The notes beneath the pieces are model-generated. The model had not been told where the DNA came from and did no database searches. It saw only the letters and a program-made list of their open reading frames with translations. Shown one piece after another: positions 1-13,154 of a DNA stretch of 64,000 nt. Within the stretch, counting starts at the first letter, position 1. Every line of letters starts with the position of its first letter. This stretch comes from Trematomus loennbergii (Eukaryota; Chordata; Actinopteri; Perciformes; Nototheniidae): positions 15,894,434-15,958,433 of the forward strand of contig JAAOOA010000033.1 of the NCBI GenBank assembly GCA_012861695.1, given 5' to 3'. The translations under genes were made by a program, and so were the position numbers.

Positions 1-1269
1 AATCAACTAATGGACAGTGTTTCAATTCAGTTCATGTAAGCCTTACACACACATTCCTCTTTTGAGCGTCTAGTGATTATGGCCTGCATGTCTTTCTGTT
101 CTAACTCAGCTGTCAGCTTCTTAGCAGTTTAGACAAACATCAAATTCATAATAGACTAGTTGGACAAAATAATGCTTAACAACTGTTCCATTACCGAGTG
201 AACTGTTTTAGGGGTCGACTGTATGATACATCGTTCTCCCGCTTGCTGCTGGGTGCAGGTGAAAGTAGGGCGACAGTTCTGTTTACATCGCTGACATTTG
301 TCACAGGTAAATCTTGCAGGTATGCAACAAACATGATGTTGTCACCAGTCTATGGTTGTCACCAGGACCGTCCCTGGCCAACTTGGGGCCCCAAGCGACA
401 GTGTGAGATGAGCATGTAGGCTATGTCGTCCAGTATGCGTTTACAGGTGAATACGTCTGCATTTCCTGCCAAATACTAGCCTCAAAAGATTAAAATATAA
501 TTAATGCAAATAAACTACTTCTACTAATAATAATAATCATAATCATAATCAATTCAATAATGTAAATACTATATTATTATTATAATATAGTTGTAATATA
601 GTCAAGACAAAACATGCTTATTACATGCTCAAAAACTGATATTTCTTAAATCTGTATTCAAATGTAGTTCCCTCTGTCAGCAATGTATCAACTACACACA
701 CATTTCTATCAGTATTTCTCTGTGTTGTGGTTGACATGATGATGACTGTTAGGAGTTAAGGGGAGAGGCTGAGCATCACCATGAAATGTGTAAATTGACA
801 TAAAAATGAATAAAAGGGGAAAAAATGCTCCATGTTTTTTAGGCTGTAAACTTTAACTGTTATGTAAGCCAACTAGACATACAGTTTATCACTCTTTCTC
901 CTGTACATTAGCAGATAAAAGGCATAAAATACTTGAATGAATGGTAAATAAAGAATGCTGGAAATAACTGCATCTCCATTAGCCTATATGCTATGCAGAG
1001 ACTGTCTTCCTCATGTCGTGAATTGCAGCTGATGTTTTAATATGGCAATTGGCAAAAGTTTGACATTTGACTTATACAACATTCGCAAGTTGTACATTTG
1101 ACTCATACAATAACCCACCTTCGAGTGATGCTCTAGTTTCTTCATGTTTTGTTTTTTTTCCCTCTTGCTTGCGCCGGACTGAAACTGTCTTTTCGCCGAC
1201 ATCTCTTCACCTGCACTAGTGGCCGTATCAAAGCCGTGATTGGTCAGATGTCGATTCATTGCAACGGTG

Positions 1270-1293
1270 TAACCCTAACCCCTAAACCCTAAC
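1270..1293. repeat. Degenerate interstitial telomere-like repeat
   Basis: About four tandem CCCTAA-type units with slips (CCCTAACC, CCTAAACCCTAACG). It resembles vertebrate telomeric repeat TTAGGG read on the other strand. The tract is very short, so chance or slippage origin is possible. Confidence 0.5.
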
Positions 1294-1329
1294 GCGGAGA
1301 ACTGCGCTGAGAACTGCGCTGAGAACTGC
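1294..1329. repeat. 12-bp tandem repeat, three copies
   Basis: Three head-to-tail copies of GCTGAGAACTGC, the first with one change (GCGGAGAACTGC). They directly abut the telomere-like tract. No function is suggested by the sequence. Confidence 0.8.
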
Positions 1330-2262
1330 ACAAAGCCGAGCTCATAAACCGAGCCCATGCGCGAGGCCCCTGTGCAATGTGAGGCCCCATGCAGCCTGCA
1401 TGATCGGCCTGTAGAGAGGGACGGCCCTGGTTGTCACACAGTGACAAGCTGGACACTGGATTTACAGACACAGTACAAACTGAAAGTCGTACAAACCGGA
1501 AGTCAGCGAAATAAAGCTATGCAATATGCACAGAGCTTGTATACTTGTATTAATCTCTATAAACGCATATCTGCATATGAATGCAGAAATAAACGTATCC
1601 TCGTCAGACTTCTGGGTTCCAGATTGAACTTTTACAGCATTGCCATTATATCCTCGTGTCTTTTATTTTGAAATATGTTCTTTAACTTCCGGTCCACCGG
1701 ATTGCTTTTCTTCATTCTTCAATACAAAATTGAATGAAGTTGGTTTGTTCAAAAACCAAAATCGGACCGTTTTTTAAATTAGGTCTTCTTGTTAACATAG
1801 CCTACTACCAATATAAATACATTGCTTTTAAAATCGTTCTGTGTGACACGAAAAAAAAGGGGAAAATCGTGTTGGTGAACACAAATCAATAGATTACATT
1901 TTGTGACTATAACACGAAATGCCGTGAGACTGGGTTGACATGATAGAGGGCTTTCATGATACCACTTACAAAGCCCGTCACAGTCGGCTGAGTTTGTTCA
2001 TCATCATCACAGCTCGGACCACTGCCACTGCAACTCAAAGCTGCTTCCTTCTATACAACAGGCTTCACCCCCACAACAGGTACACAGTATATTACAGGGA
2101 CATGCTGTAATAAATGTGAGATGATAAGATTTTGCTGTAATCTCTCTGTGTTTATATTGATTACAGATAAACATCTGCCACAGAGGCACTGTGTCGACAT
2201 GGTTTGAGGATATATTAAAACATTTTATTGTGCTCCTGGCACCTCTACAGACACTGCACTAT

Positions 2263-2320
<58 letters not shown>
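2263..2320. repeat. (AC)n microsatellite
   Basis: Dinucleotide AC run of about 58 bases with one G interruption near 2289. Ordinary teleost simple repeat. Confidence 0.95.
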
Positions 2321-2321
<1 letters not shown>

Positions 2322-3867
2322 AATAACTCTGGCCTTTTCTCTCTGATTCATGTGACTTGATAAAGTCAAGTTGTCAGGATGAATGAGGGTTGCAGAGTGG
2401 TGGTTAATGCAAAAGAAGTGTATGTAAAATATACGTTTTACTTTCCAATCATGGAAGTTGTTAAATGATTCTTCATTCAATGATGTAGATAAACTTTTAA
2501 GTCGTTGTTAAGTTCAACCTATCCCTTTTTAAATTTTTCCACAGGAACTAAAAAGCAATTAAATTTCATCTTAGGGCTTTATACTTGGTGATAATATGCT
2601 AACTTCAACTCAGGCTCAGAACTCCTGATTTACAGCCATTTAAATGCATAATTCTGCTTTAACGCCGCCTATAGCTAAAATGCTATAAACCTGTGCTTTT
2701 TGTCAGAGTTGAAATACAGTCTACATGTCTTCAGAAATTAAGTTACAATAATAATAAAAATGTGTTGAAAAAGATTTGTAAAAATAGGATCTTAAAATGT
2801 ACAAGAATTTAGTTGCCAATTTTTTTAACATGTTACAAACCACAGTTGGGTACAATAGGAAGAAAGCAACACAAAGTAGCTACCTTAGGCAGTAAACCGT
2901 TGGGGTTTGCAGATCTCGGGAAATCAGACCATCAGGGAGGACGGAGCAGTTTTGTCAGGATTTGAATGCAACTTCCATGTTTTACCAACAATCAGTCACA
3001 GCAGCCATGCATGCACATGGATGCACAATACCTGCCCTTTACAGTCAGGGAAGTTTTGCTGAACTAAGCTCCTGCCCTTCAAAGAACAGGAAATGGCCAT
3101 AAACCGAATATCAAAACCCTCGCTCGCTGGCCTTTTCATGGCTGTTTTGACATGAGCAGCAAAACCCAGCTCTTCCAGCTTTGCTTATGTGGTGGGGTGG
3201 TGTGTTTAAGTATTATTTATATAAAATTATATTTTTTGCGTTTAAGAAAGTGAAACAAAAATATTCCATTTGGCTTAAATTACTATAAACAGGGGTAAAA
3301 TACAAAGGAAAACCAGAGGTATAAGCAAGACTGAACTAAGCCAAACTATAAGCAAAACAAAACAGAAGATAAACGCTAAACAAAATATGGGCAAAAACAT
3401 AAGGAACAATCACAAGACAGCGGGTGAACCAACAAAAATGGTAAAATGTAGGTTCAAAATGGCTCATCATGCAGCATACCAACAATGAATTTAAATGTTG
3501 TGGCCCTACTTACCACAGCAGGTCTGGGGTTTAACTAATCACTGGTACAGCACAATTGGAAGCAGGATTAAAGAATACATTTGCTCAAGTAGAAGAAGTT
3601 TTACTTGAGTCTTTTCTTTTCATTATTAATTTCTTATTGAGAAATGATGTTCTTTATACTCCACTACATTAACGTATCAGCTTAGCTTACTTTGCACATT
3701 AATATATTTGGCCCCAAAATACGAGCATAATATGTGTTTTATAAGCAAGTACAGCTTGTTGTAATCGATAATCAATAAGCTGATTGACAGAGACTAATTG
3801 GTAACTCTTTTGATAATTCTTTCAGTCACAAACTAACACACTATTGTTCTATTTCTCAAATATTTAA

Positions 3868-4308
3868 AGTGGACCTATCATGCTATAAGGCATATTTATA
3901 CTTTTTTTTTTTCAAAATACCAAACACATCATGCCTCATTTTGCTCAATTTGCACCTTTTTAGCCCTGTTTTTGCAAGGGCTGATTCTGTGAGAACGGCA
4001 CCACCTACAGGCCTGGCATATGTACTACAGCGTCTCCAGCGCTTTCGAACGGCAATGGCCGTGGCTGTCTCCTACTGATTGGTGGAGTTGGCCCAATAGC
4101 CGTAGCGCCACCATCCTGACGTCAGGACAGTGTTCAAATCTGGATCAGTTTTTATCAGATCCGTTGCAGCCCCTTTTTTAGAGATTTGGGTATGGAGGAA
4201 ATAGAGAGGGTTGTGTTTTCTGACACTTGGTGAGTTCCCTGGAACACCGGGGACACATATTCATGTATAAAAGACGTACAAAAATGCATTTTGCATGATA
4301 GGTCCCCT
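3868..4308. mobile_element. TTAA-flanked non-autonomous DNA transposon (MITE)
   Basis: The ends are inverted repeats. The left end reads AGTGGACCTATCATGC and the reverse complement of the right end reads AGGGGACCTATCATGC (15 of 16 match). TTAA lies at 3864-3867 and again at 4309-4312, as expected for a TTAA target-site duplication (piggyBac- or Kolobok-type integration). The 441-bp interior has no credible transposase frame, so the copy is non-autonomous. The superfamily is inferred from the target site only. Confidence 0.75.
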
Positions 4309-6378
4309 TTAAATAACAAACTAAGCTCTGTGATTTAAAGGTTGTAGAGACCTTCTTTTTCTTTTGGATGAAATAAAACATTTAGCTCTCTACAGGGATA
4401 TTAAATATGTGCGTGCTGTTGGGCAATGCATTTTAAATATTGGTTTACACTGTCAGGAGAATGTGATATACTTCCCTATAGAAACAGATGAAGGAACCTC
4501 AGGAGGGGAGTACTAAATAATTTAGTTTGAGTTTTCTGTGAAGCTTTTAACTAAGGACAAGTGGACATTTTCTGACAATCTTGCACTTTTCTCTACAAGT
4601 GAGTCAGGCTGCATTCAAGCAAATGCCCACTGCAGGAGTCAAATGAATTCCACCTTGCACTGGGAGTGATGACTGTAAACCTACCTTTCGCAGTGAAACC
4701 TGGGACAAAGTTCAAAAATATAAATGGAAGAACAAATAAATTATAGCCAATATGACATATCCATAACGAATAATTGGCAAATCTAACTCTTTGGTTATAC
4801 AGGTTGTAGATTGAAAAAGTTAATTAAAACCCTCCAAAATACGAGGAAAATCCATGCCAAAGGAATTAAAACAGACATGATATAAATAATTAATTATGTC
4901 TACATTTATCTTATTTTGTGTAACTTTTAATTGCATATTAATGTATTTATTTAGTAATATTATACATTTCCATATACATTTGGTAGGCTCTTTCTTCCAT
5001 CCAGCTTTAGGGAACTGATAACATGGATGGAGACCTGGTGGAGAAATTAATTCCTGTGCATCTTCCATGACGTATTCCTCTGTGCATAGTTGTTCAATAT
5101 TGATGCAAAACTATGAATCTGGGAGGCAGTCCACACTGTTTCAGTATGAGGAATGAATCCCAAATCTGTTTACTGACAACCTGTCTAGTCCTTTAAAAAG
5201 CCACTTCATGTTTGCCATATGAATGCCTCTTTTACGATACCTAGTAGCACGTGTGTGATTTGTGAACATGTAAAAGAAAGCACATTGACAGCCTCTGTTA
5301 AGTCTACAAGTTCAACTCTGAATGCTATAATTAGGCTCCGATATTAATGAGTGTTAGCAGTGTGTAATCTTAGCTGTCACACATGCTCCAGTTATTTCAC
5401 TCCTGGAACAGTAGCTCCAGCGTTAGCTCTGACACGGAGGAAAATCCTTGAAGTTGCATTTAAAAATGCTCCCATTACATTTTAATGTTTTCTGTCATTG
5501 TTTACTTACTGAATATTTAACTCATGTGTTATATTAGAGCCCATTAACATATCATACATTAACTGGTTTATTGGCTCAGTCCCCTCTCCCCAACCAGCCT
5601 CTCTTGCTTTTGTTTATCTTCCCTGTCAAACACCTCCTGTCTCTCTCTTATTCTGTACGTCTTTCTCTCTTTGTATGTCTGTGCCTCTATTTTCTCCAAC
5701 AGCTTGGAGGATACCAACTGAATATCAGGGAGCATGTTTAGAGGGATTTCTGCTGAAGGAAATACATATTTAATGACAAATCTGCAACTGTACCTCTTTC
5801 AACCTCACAGCTTCACCCCTTCCTCTCCCTACGTCACCTCTCTGGGGCTAAAGTCTATCTATTCATCTCTCCTTTCTCCACCACTGAAACAAAGGAAAAC
5901 AACTCATGCACTTGCTTTACAACTAAGGGTGTAGTGCCAGTCAGACTCAGAGAATGTAAGAGCATAGGTCCAGGCTATATTAGATTTGCAGCGTGCCTTT
6001 ATCTATTTATTTGCCTTTCAACAACTGATTAGTCTCCCATGGCCCCAGAGTTTCATGCTAGACTTATAGCATTTCAATTCAGCACACATCTAGCTTTATC
6101 CTGGAGCCAAATAAGTGTCTGTCTCCAGTGGGAGTTTCAGCCCGCAAGAGCGCAACCACTTCTGTGCGTGGTGGAGGGTGCGTGAGGAAGCATGGGGGGG
6201 GAAACAAGGGAGGGAGGTGAAGAGATGAGGAGAAAAGGGCACTGCACACTCTCTCACAAGGGTACAAAAAAATGACATTGAGTGATAGCTTTGAGGGGTA
6301 GGAGATCTTCTTTCGATGCAATTAGGGCAGACGAACTGGACAACACATGAAGCCCTTCCTTTCTGCAAGGCTCCCCTC

Positions 6379-6404
6379 TCTTCTTCTTCTTCTTCTTCTT
6401 CTTC
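6379..6404. repeat. (CTT)n trinucleotide repeat
   Basis: Perfect TCT/CTT run of about 26 bases. The poly-Glu and poly-Arg stretches of overlapping minus-strand open frames are artefacts of this run. Confidence 0.9.
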
Positions 6405-9400
6405 CTCCACATGCAGGCCCAGGAACAGCAAGCAGCACAACTACCGAGGGGCCTGAGGGGAGGTATTTGTAACAGGAAAACACCTTACCAGTACATCTTA
6501 ATGACAGGTGACAAATGAGCCTCAAGTTCGGCTGGGTTATTCCCTGTTCATAAATCAAGGCAAACTGCAGACAGGGGTGTATGTAAGAAGATTGGTTTAC
6601 TCACTGCTCCAGAACAAACCTAAATGACACCAATGAAGCAAGCAATCTAGATCACAGATGTATGCAGGGGGAGGTAAAATTCTGCCTGTAGGCACTTTGT
6701 CACACCGACCGTAGCTCACCTTTTACAACCCACAGAGTGCAGGAGCAAGTGAAAAACACTGCACGACCACCAAAATGTTCTGTAGTGCCGTCAAAATGTC
6801 AGGCTCACATTGAAACTTCCAAATGGTGACCATGGGAACTGAAGTGTATTTTGAAGCAACAGGAATCCCCTCTGAATCACCTCCTTTAATCTCTGCATCA
6901 AGGCGTTGTGGTTATGAACATCTGGAACGGACACCTCTCTAATACTTCCAGACTCAACGTGCTAAAAACATCACTTCTGATTTAAGGCCTCTTTGTTTGG
7001 CCATCTATCCTCCCACAGCTCCATTTTTACTCTTCTCTTGTCCTCTCACTCCAGGCTGTGTTGGAAGAGACGGATGCTTTTCGCCGGACTTTTCATTTGC
7101 CAGCGAGCTTGGCACAGGAATAATTACCTGTCTCTATGATCAATTACCTGATTACTCACCAGAGACGCACAAGATGTCTGAAGAGCACAGCCTGTGCTGT
7201 GGTGGAGGGCGGGCTCTCATGCACTGGCTGAATAGACACACACATGAGGGGACAAACATATACTGAGCACTCCATATAGATAGCCCTCTCTCTCGAAAAT
7301 ACATCACACACCCGGAGGATCATATTCTCCTTATGTTCTCAGCTGACAGAGGCAAGGACACACTGACTGGTGGGCCATTGAGACCACAAGGAAGTCATTA
7401 AGAACCATCCTGACACACATCTCCGCAGAAAGCATCCCTGTGCGAGGCCAAATAATCCCCCTAAACTGCCTTGTTATGATGAGAAATGTTTACCTGAGGG
7501 CAATACATGAAGAGAGAGTTAGCTGTAAAAAGGAAGCACTGGGCGTCGTTATGTGATATTCAGATAATATCCCAACGGGCTGAAAACACTTGATTATCAT
7601 CTTGTGCAAGGTCCTGCAGTACTCCTCATGATGCACAGCTTGACCTCTAAATAACACTGACGTATGTGCTCAGCAGCCTCCCGATCTACACAGTGATCAT
7701 GTACACACAAACAATGCAGGAGGAATCACCATGACATCCCCCATCGCCCACCATGTCACATCTAATCCCACACATGGCACACACAATGTTTCTCTCAAAA
7801 GCTCAGTATACAGAGGCTTTCCCACGAAATCAGTTACATGTAGGGAGAATTATTGTTTGTTCACTGTGCATATATGTGTGTTCTGCACAGCATGAGACAC
7901 ACAGCAAAATCTGTTTCTCTCAATCACACAAGAAGACATTAAACCTATAGGTACACAATATGGATAAGCAAATATCAATAATTACCAGCTAATGGTCCAT
8001 ATGCAGTTTATCATTTCTTTTTTCAAAACCTGTATTGTGCTGAGTGTGAGAAATGTATTGAGCCATGATGGATTGTTAAATATGTCTTATCTTTGCCCTA
8101 ACCAATTCTAACTCAAACAAAGAACAGTTCTGACTAATTTTGATTAATCTTTTCTAATAAATGAGTAGAATTCTAACCACTGCATTGATGGCAGTGGTGG
8201 TGAAGACAAAGAATCTGTTAAGAGAGAGACCCCTAATGGTGTAAAAGTCCACATTGCACGTTTAGTCACAATTCCTAGAATGAAAAAGTGAATTAATAAA
8301 TAATTATTCAATTCTCTCACACACACATGCAAATCAAATTCTCTCACATATTGCATCTTGCACAGTTTGCTAAGTCACTCACACAGTCAGAGCTTTGCTC
8401 AGGGGCAACAAAGCTATGAATAGCTCTGGTAAGTACACACACAGAGCGAAAACCTTGAAGCTGACTGCTTTCATGAGATGCAGAATCTGAGTGGCAGGAA
8501 AATACTAATACTACTCCACAACCCTTTCTTCTCTCTAGCAGACGCCACATTAACATAATATAGCCTGCTTGGATTCCTTCGTCGCCACACAATTATGACT
8601 TCCCATTTAGACTCGTGTGCTAGTCAATAAATCCACGGAAGCGAGTCACAGCCACTCTCGCCGGCCCATAGAGATGCTGATGTTATGATCAAGAGGTTCT
8701 TCCTATTCTCCCATAGATGGGAGAAGCCATTGACCTTTTCAAGTCCCTGCATGTGTCACCACAAATAACAAAGCAGGAGCTTGGCAGAGAGGCACTGCGG
8801 CCCAGACATCATCTTTCAGGTTACATAGAGTTAGTAGATCAGAGAGGAATTCATCGCACAGCATATGCAATTTTATATAAAAATAAAAATATGATAGATA
8901 TCTCAGAGTGATCAAACACCAGGACCAAAGTCATGTTTATGTTTCTGGTCATATAACACTGTAAACCAGTCAAAGGCAATGGCAATTATTCTCATTAAAT
9001 GTTCAAAGTACAATGTAACATTATTGTCAGACTCACTAACTATTGTAAAAACTATGAGTACAGTCTTGCTTCACTGTGAAAAACACATGAACACTTTCAT
9101 TATAGGTTTGTTATGACTTTATTTATCTTGGATTAATAATTGATCAATGTTTCATTAATCATTTATGATGGAGTTATTACAATCATTTACAGCTGCAGAA
9201 TTGATTGGTTATCAAAGAGGAAAACGAATTAGTTGTGTATATATGTACCCATTGATGTAAGTATCACAGGCAATGTGAAACCTGTGACTTAGTAACTGCG
9301 CTTAGTTAAACCAAGTGAGTATGTATTAAGATATATATAAATTGTGAACAGATCGTCCGATTAATTGTTCATATCTGTCGATCAAAAATGTGTTTCGCAT

Positions 9401-12400
9401 TATATTAATTTCTTTAAATCAATTAAATACTTTCAGTCTGGATGCTCAAGACAAAAGGAAATTTTTCAGATATTGTTGTTCTTTTTAATCACTAATCTAT
9501 ACAATTAATCAATACAGGAACACCAAACATGTATTTCCCCTTGCTGGCCCAATATGTGATGCCTTAAGGCTTATAGGATTATTACTAAGACTGCAGAGGC
9601 ATCTATCTGAACACCAGACTTCTCCTATGTCCTTCCTAGAATCCCAGTTACCGATCATTTCCGACTGGGCCTATATTAGCTCCTATGACTTGCATTAGAG
9701 AGCCATGTTATATTAAGAAATCCTTGCTCCCTAGAGAGAGCTGGAGAGAGCTGTAGGGCTGTCGAAAGCCTGTAGAGTGGGAGGTTAACATTACTGTTCA
9801 CTACACAGTAATTACAGATCTTTCACTAAGCCTCACTATACCTTTCTGAAGAGGGTGTACATTTCCAGACTGCTCTTATGATCACACAGTGCAGACACAC
9901 TTATCTGATAATTTCTGTACTCAGGCGACTGTATCATTCAATTCCTTTATTGCCAACACTGCTTATTTTCTAAATGTGAGCTGTGCTCTTTCTTTTGAAG
10001 TGATGGAAGGTTTGCTTTAATGTACTCTACACGGCACTGCATCTCAACCACCTTTTTCTTCTTCATGTCCTTAAAAGTGACACAGACGTGAGTGTGTGTG
10101 TAAAAATCATCAGGGTAGAGTTAGTCTAATGGATGCTATATCTGTGAACAGTGTGAGTCATTGCAGTTCCACGATGAAGGTGGTGATGCTTAATTATACA
10201 GAGACGAAGAAGGGGCGGAGGGGTAGGTGTTTGCCACCTGTTACAAATCACACTATATGCCTTCCTGGGAGCTTTCCGCCTGCTTTGATTCCTGACACTG
10301 CGAGATGCAGAGAAAGAGAGGAGGGGTAACGAGATAGGAGGGGCAGGGGGAATGAACTAGAAACAGAGGGATGCAGGCAGGGAATGTTAGGTGGGATTAA
10401 AAAGACAGAAAAAAAGAGAAAAACTGAAGAAAAAAAATCACTCCCTTAAACCCTGTGGCTTACTTATCAGAGAGCTATTAGTCATCTAATTTACAACATT
10501 ATTTATCACCTGCGTCTCAATTTGGATACTTTCGTTAGTACACTGACTTGTTGTGCAATGTGAACACTTGTGCAGCGTATGAATTTTTACCATGTTATGT
10601 TGACTCAATGCATGCTGTGCTGTCACCAGAGGTAACGATCGCCGCTGTTAGCAAGCTACATAGCAAGCTAGATAGCAAAGTTATCATTAACCACAACTGG
10701 GCTGGTCAAATAACCAAGATGGCTGTCGTTGCGTTTAACAGCGTTTAACACTCAACCTTTTGTTATGAGTGCAGGTATAATAGTGCATTTCATCTTGCTA
10801 TTCCTCAAATTGGGCCGCACAAAAATATCGCATGTTAGCACAAAAGTAAAACAATTCAGACACAGCAATAGTCCGATTTTTCTAGGCTTTGTGCTGTCGT
10901 TAGTTAGCTTCTGGCCACAGACAAGACAATCTGGTCAGACCTGTCCTGTCCTTTAAGAAACCCAAAGTTTAGATAACTATTAAGATATGCTTCACTTTTT
11001 TTTTTTTTATGATGATGATGATGACGAGTCATTATTACTTTTACGTTTGTTTTACAACATTTCTTTTCAAACAAATATTTTTTTCATTCTTTAGTAAGAA
11101 CGTTTTCTTTTTAAATAGTTCTAATATAGCCTACAGACCTCTGATTAAGTTATCAACTATGTGTATCTTATTCCGACAACCTGATCTTTGGCATTATTGG
11201 GCCCCTTAGACATTTATTTTTAATCGCATTTAATTAAAGCAGTGCTGCTTTTGCCTTTTTCCATCCCATTTAATCAATGCACCAAACTTAAAATATTAGA
11301 TGATATTTGGAAAACATTTATGTTCTTACTGTTACCTTTTGCATCACATCTATTTGGTGGTGTCATGTTCTTCTACATTAAGACATGTGAGATTCAGCAC
11401 TTAACAATGCCCTGAGAATAATCCTTTTTAGGGTTATGTAGTGATAAAACAAGTGTTTGTAGATATAGTGCTAAAGTTCCTTCTTTAGACTATGTGTAAA
11501 ATTAATGATGTGAAGTGGCAACATGTTTCAAAAATGTCTATGCCGCCCTTGCTCTTGTTAAGGTCAACACTGACTCTCATGGACACCTCCTGCTCCTGCT
11601 GTTCCCTGACAACAAAACAAAGCTGGTGCTAGTTCATGATGACTCTGTGACCCGACTGTGACTGCAAACTCTAGCAACTGGGCCAGTGGTTTGCATGGTG
11701 CGTGTTTTGGGGTTAAGTGCAGGGTGTCTTCGGGTGGATAGAAGATAGAGGAGGGGGAAGTTGAGAAGTGATTGCACAAGCCAGCAATACAGGCAGCTGC
11801 ACAGGCAGAATCTCTCCTGGCACTGTTGGTTCTGCCTGATTATTTAACAGGAGCAACTGGAAGTGGTTGACATGGTTTCATGGGCTTTGTGCAGTGCGCA
11901 CTCCTCAATTATGGATGGGAAAAGTGACACTGTGACAGCTGTAGCTCTCAGGGGGTTGGGGAGAGAGAGAGTATGCAAGGAGTAATTCTTCCCTCCTCGA
12001 GCGGGAAGATAGGAGACAGTCTTCGGCATAGACGTGACATACACACAAAGAGACATACACAAATACACACACACATACATGCTTGCACACACACAAGCCC
12101 TCTTCTTGTTAAATTAAATATGCCCTGAAAATGACGGAGGGGTGGGGGTAATGAGGAAATTATTCACAATCCTTGACATGCTTTAAATCAGATTATACTC
12201 TCCGCCTGCCTCACCGGGCCCAGTCTAAAGACCGATCCATAAGGCACAACGCCTCCTACACAGACACACGCACGCACGCACACACACACAACTAGAGGTA
12301 CTGTATAGAAAAGCTCATCTGCATCCATCTCAGTTAGAGACAGGGGAAGGAGGAGAGGTGAATTATCCACAGCCTCCTCTGTGGCTGGATGCAAACGTGG

Positions 12401-13016
12401 AAAGTGGGCTTGGACCTGCGGCCATCGCTGAGAATCATTATGTCTGATCCTGGAGGACGTCACGCTGCGGGTGGAGGAGACAGGCCAAGAGAGAGAGCAC
12501 GGTTCCCCACCAGCAGGCCGTCTGATGAAATGCATATCAACCAGCTGAGAGAGAAGCAGGGACATGAAAAAAAATACTAAGACAGCATGGCTCCAGCCCC
12601 TTTCCCCTTTTCACCAACTCACATGTCATTATATACCTCCACAGAGGAAACACGTGGCCCATTGTTTAGCATTAAGGGCTCTTGTGCTAAGAGACCCATC
12701 CTTGCTGCTGCACCCTGCAATTATGTGGTAATGAGGTCTATGCATTTCACAAATACTTGAGCTGTTAGAGCAGGTAGCAGGGAATGTGAAAGTGGTAGCT
12801 TATAGCGCTATACAGTGTCACAAATCTCAGGCTGGAGCTCCGGAAATAAATCAAGGCTGTACTGTTGCAGCCGTCAAACATGTTATCCTTCATTTTAATA
12901 GGAGCGAGCGTTTCAGCACTGACCTTGCAAGCAGCCTCAACATGTATGATCTATGGTAATGTATGTAAATTGGGAGCATTGATAGCATAAATTAGAACTT
13001 AAGATGTATAGAGATG

Positions 13017-13018
<2 letters not shown>

Positions 13019-13055
<37 letters not shown>

Positions 13056-13066
13056 TGTGTGTGTGT

Positions 13067-13151
<85 letters not shown>
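13019..13151. repeat. Long (TG)n microsatellite
   Basis: About 133 bases of TG with two GGTG interruptions (near 13048 and 13068). Long alternating purine-pyrimidine runs can adopt Z-DNA and are highly polymorphic. Confidence 0.95.

Positions 13152-13154
<3 letters not shown>

Larger units (their letters stand above)
1..3863. other. Intergenic sequence, no gene recognised
   Basis: AT-rich non-coding DNA. The open frames are short, lack splice context and resemble no family I know. It contains a short telomere-like tract (1270-1293), a 12-bp tandem triplet (1294-1329) and a CA microsatellite (2263-2320). The GC-richer patch at about 1140-1500 has the look of an old interspersed repeat, but I could not define its ends. 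Confidence 0.6.

Noticed and set aside
6096..6558. Overlapping minus-strand frames with Glu and Arg runs
   Set aside because: Produced by the CTT repeat; no homology or exon borders.
12188..12565. 125-codon minus-strand open frame
   Set aside because: No recognisable domain, a CA-repeat-derived Cys/Val segment near its end, and no splice or transcript evidence.
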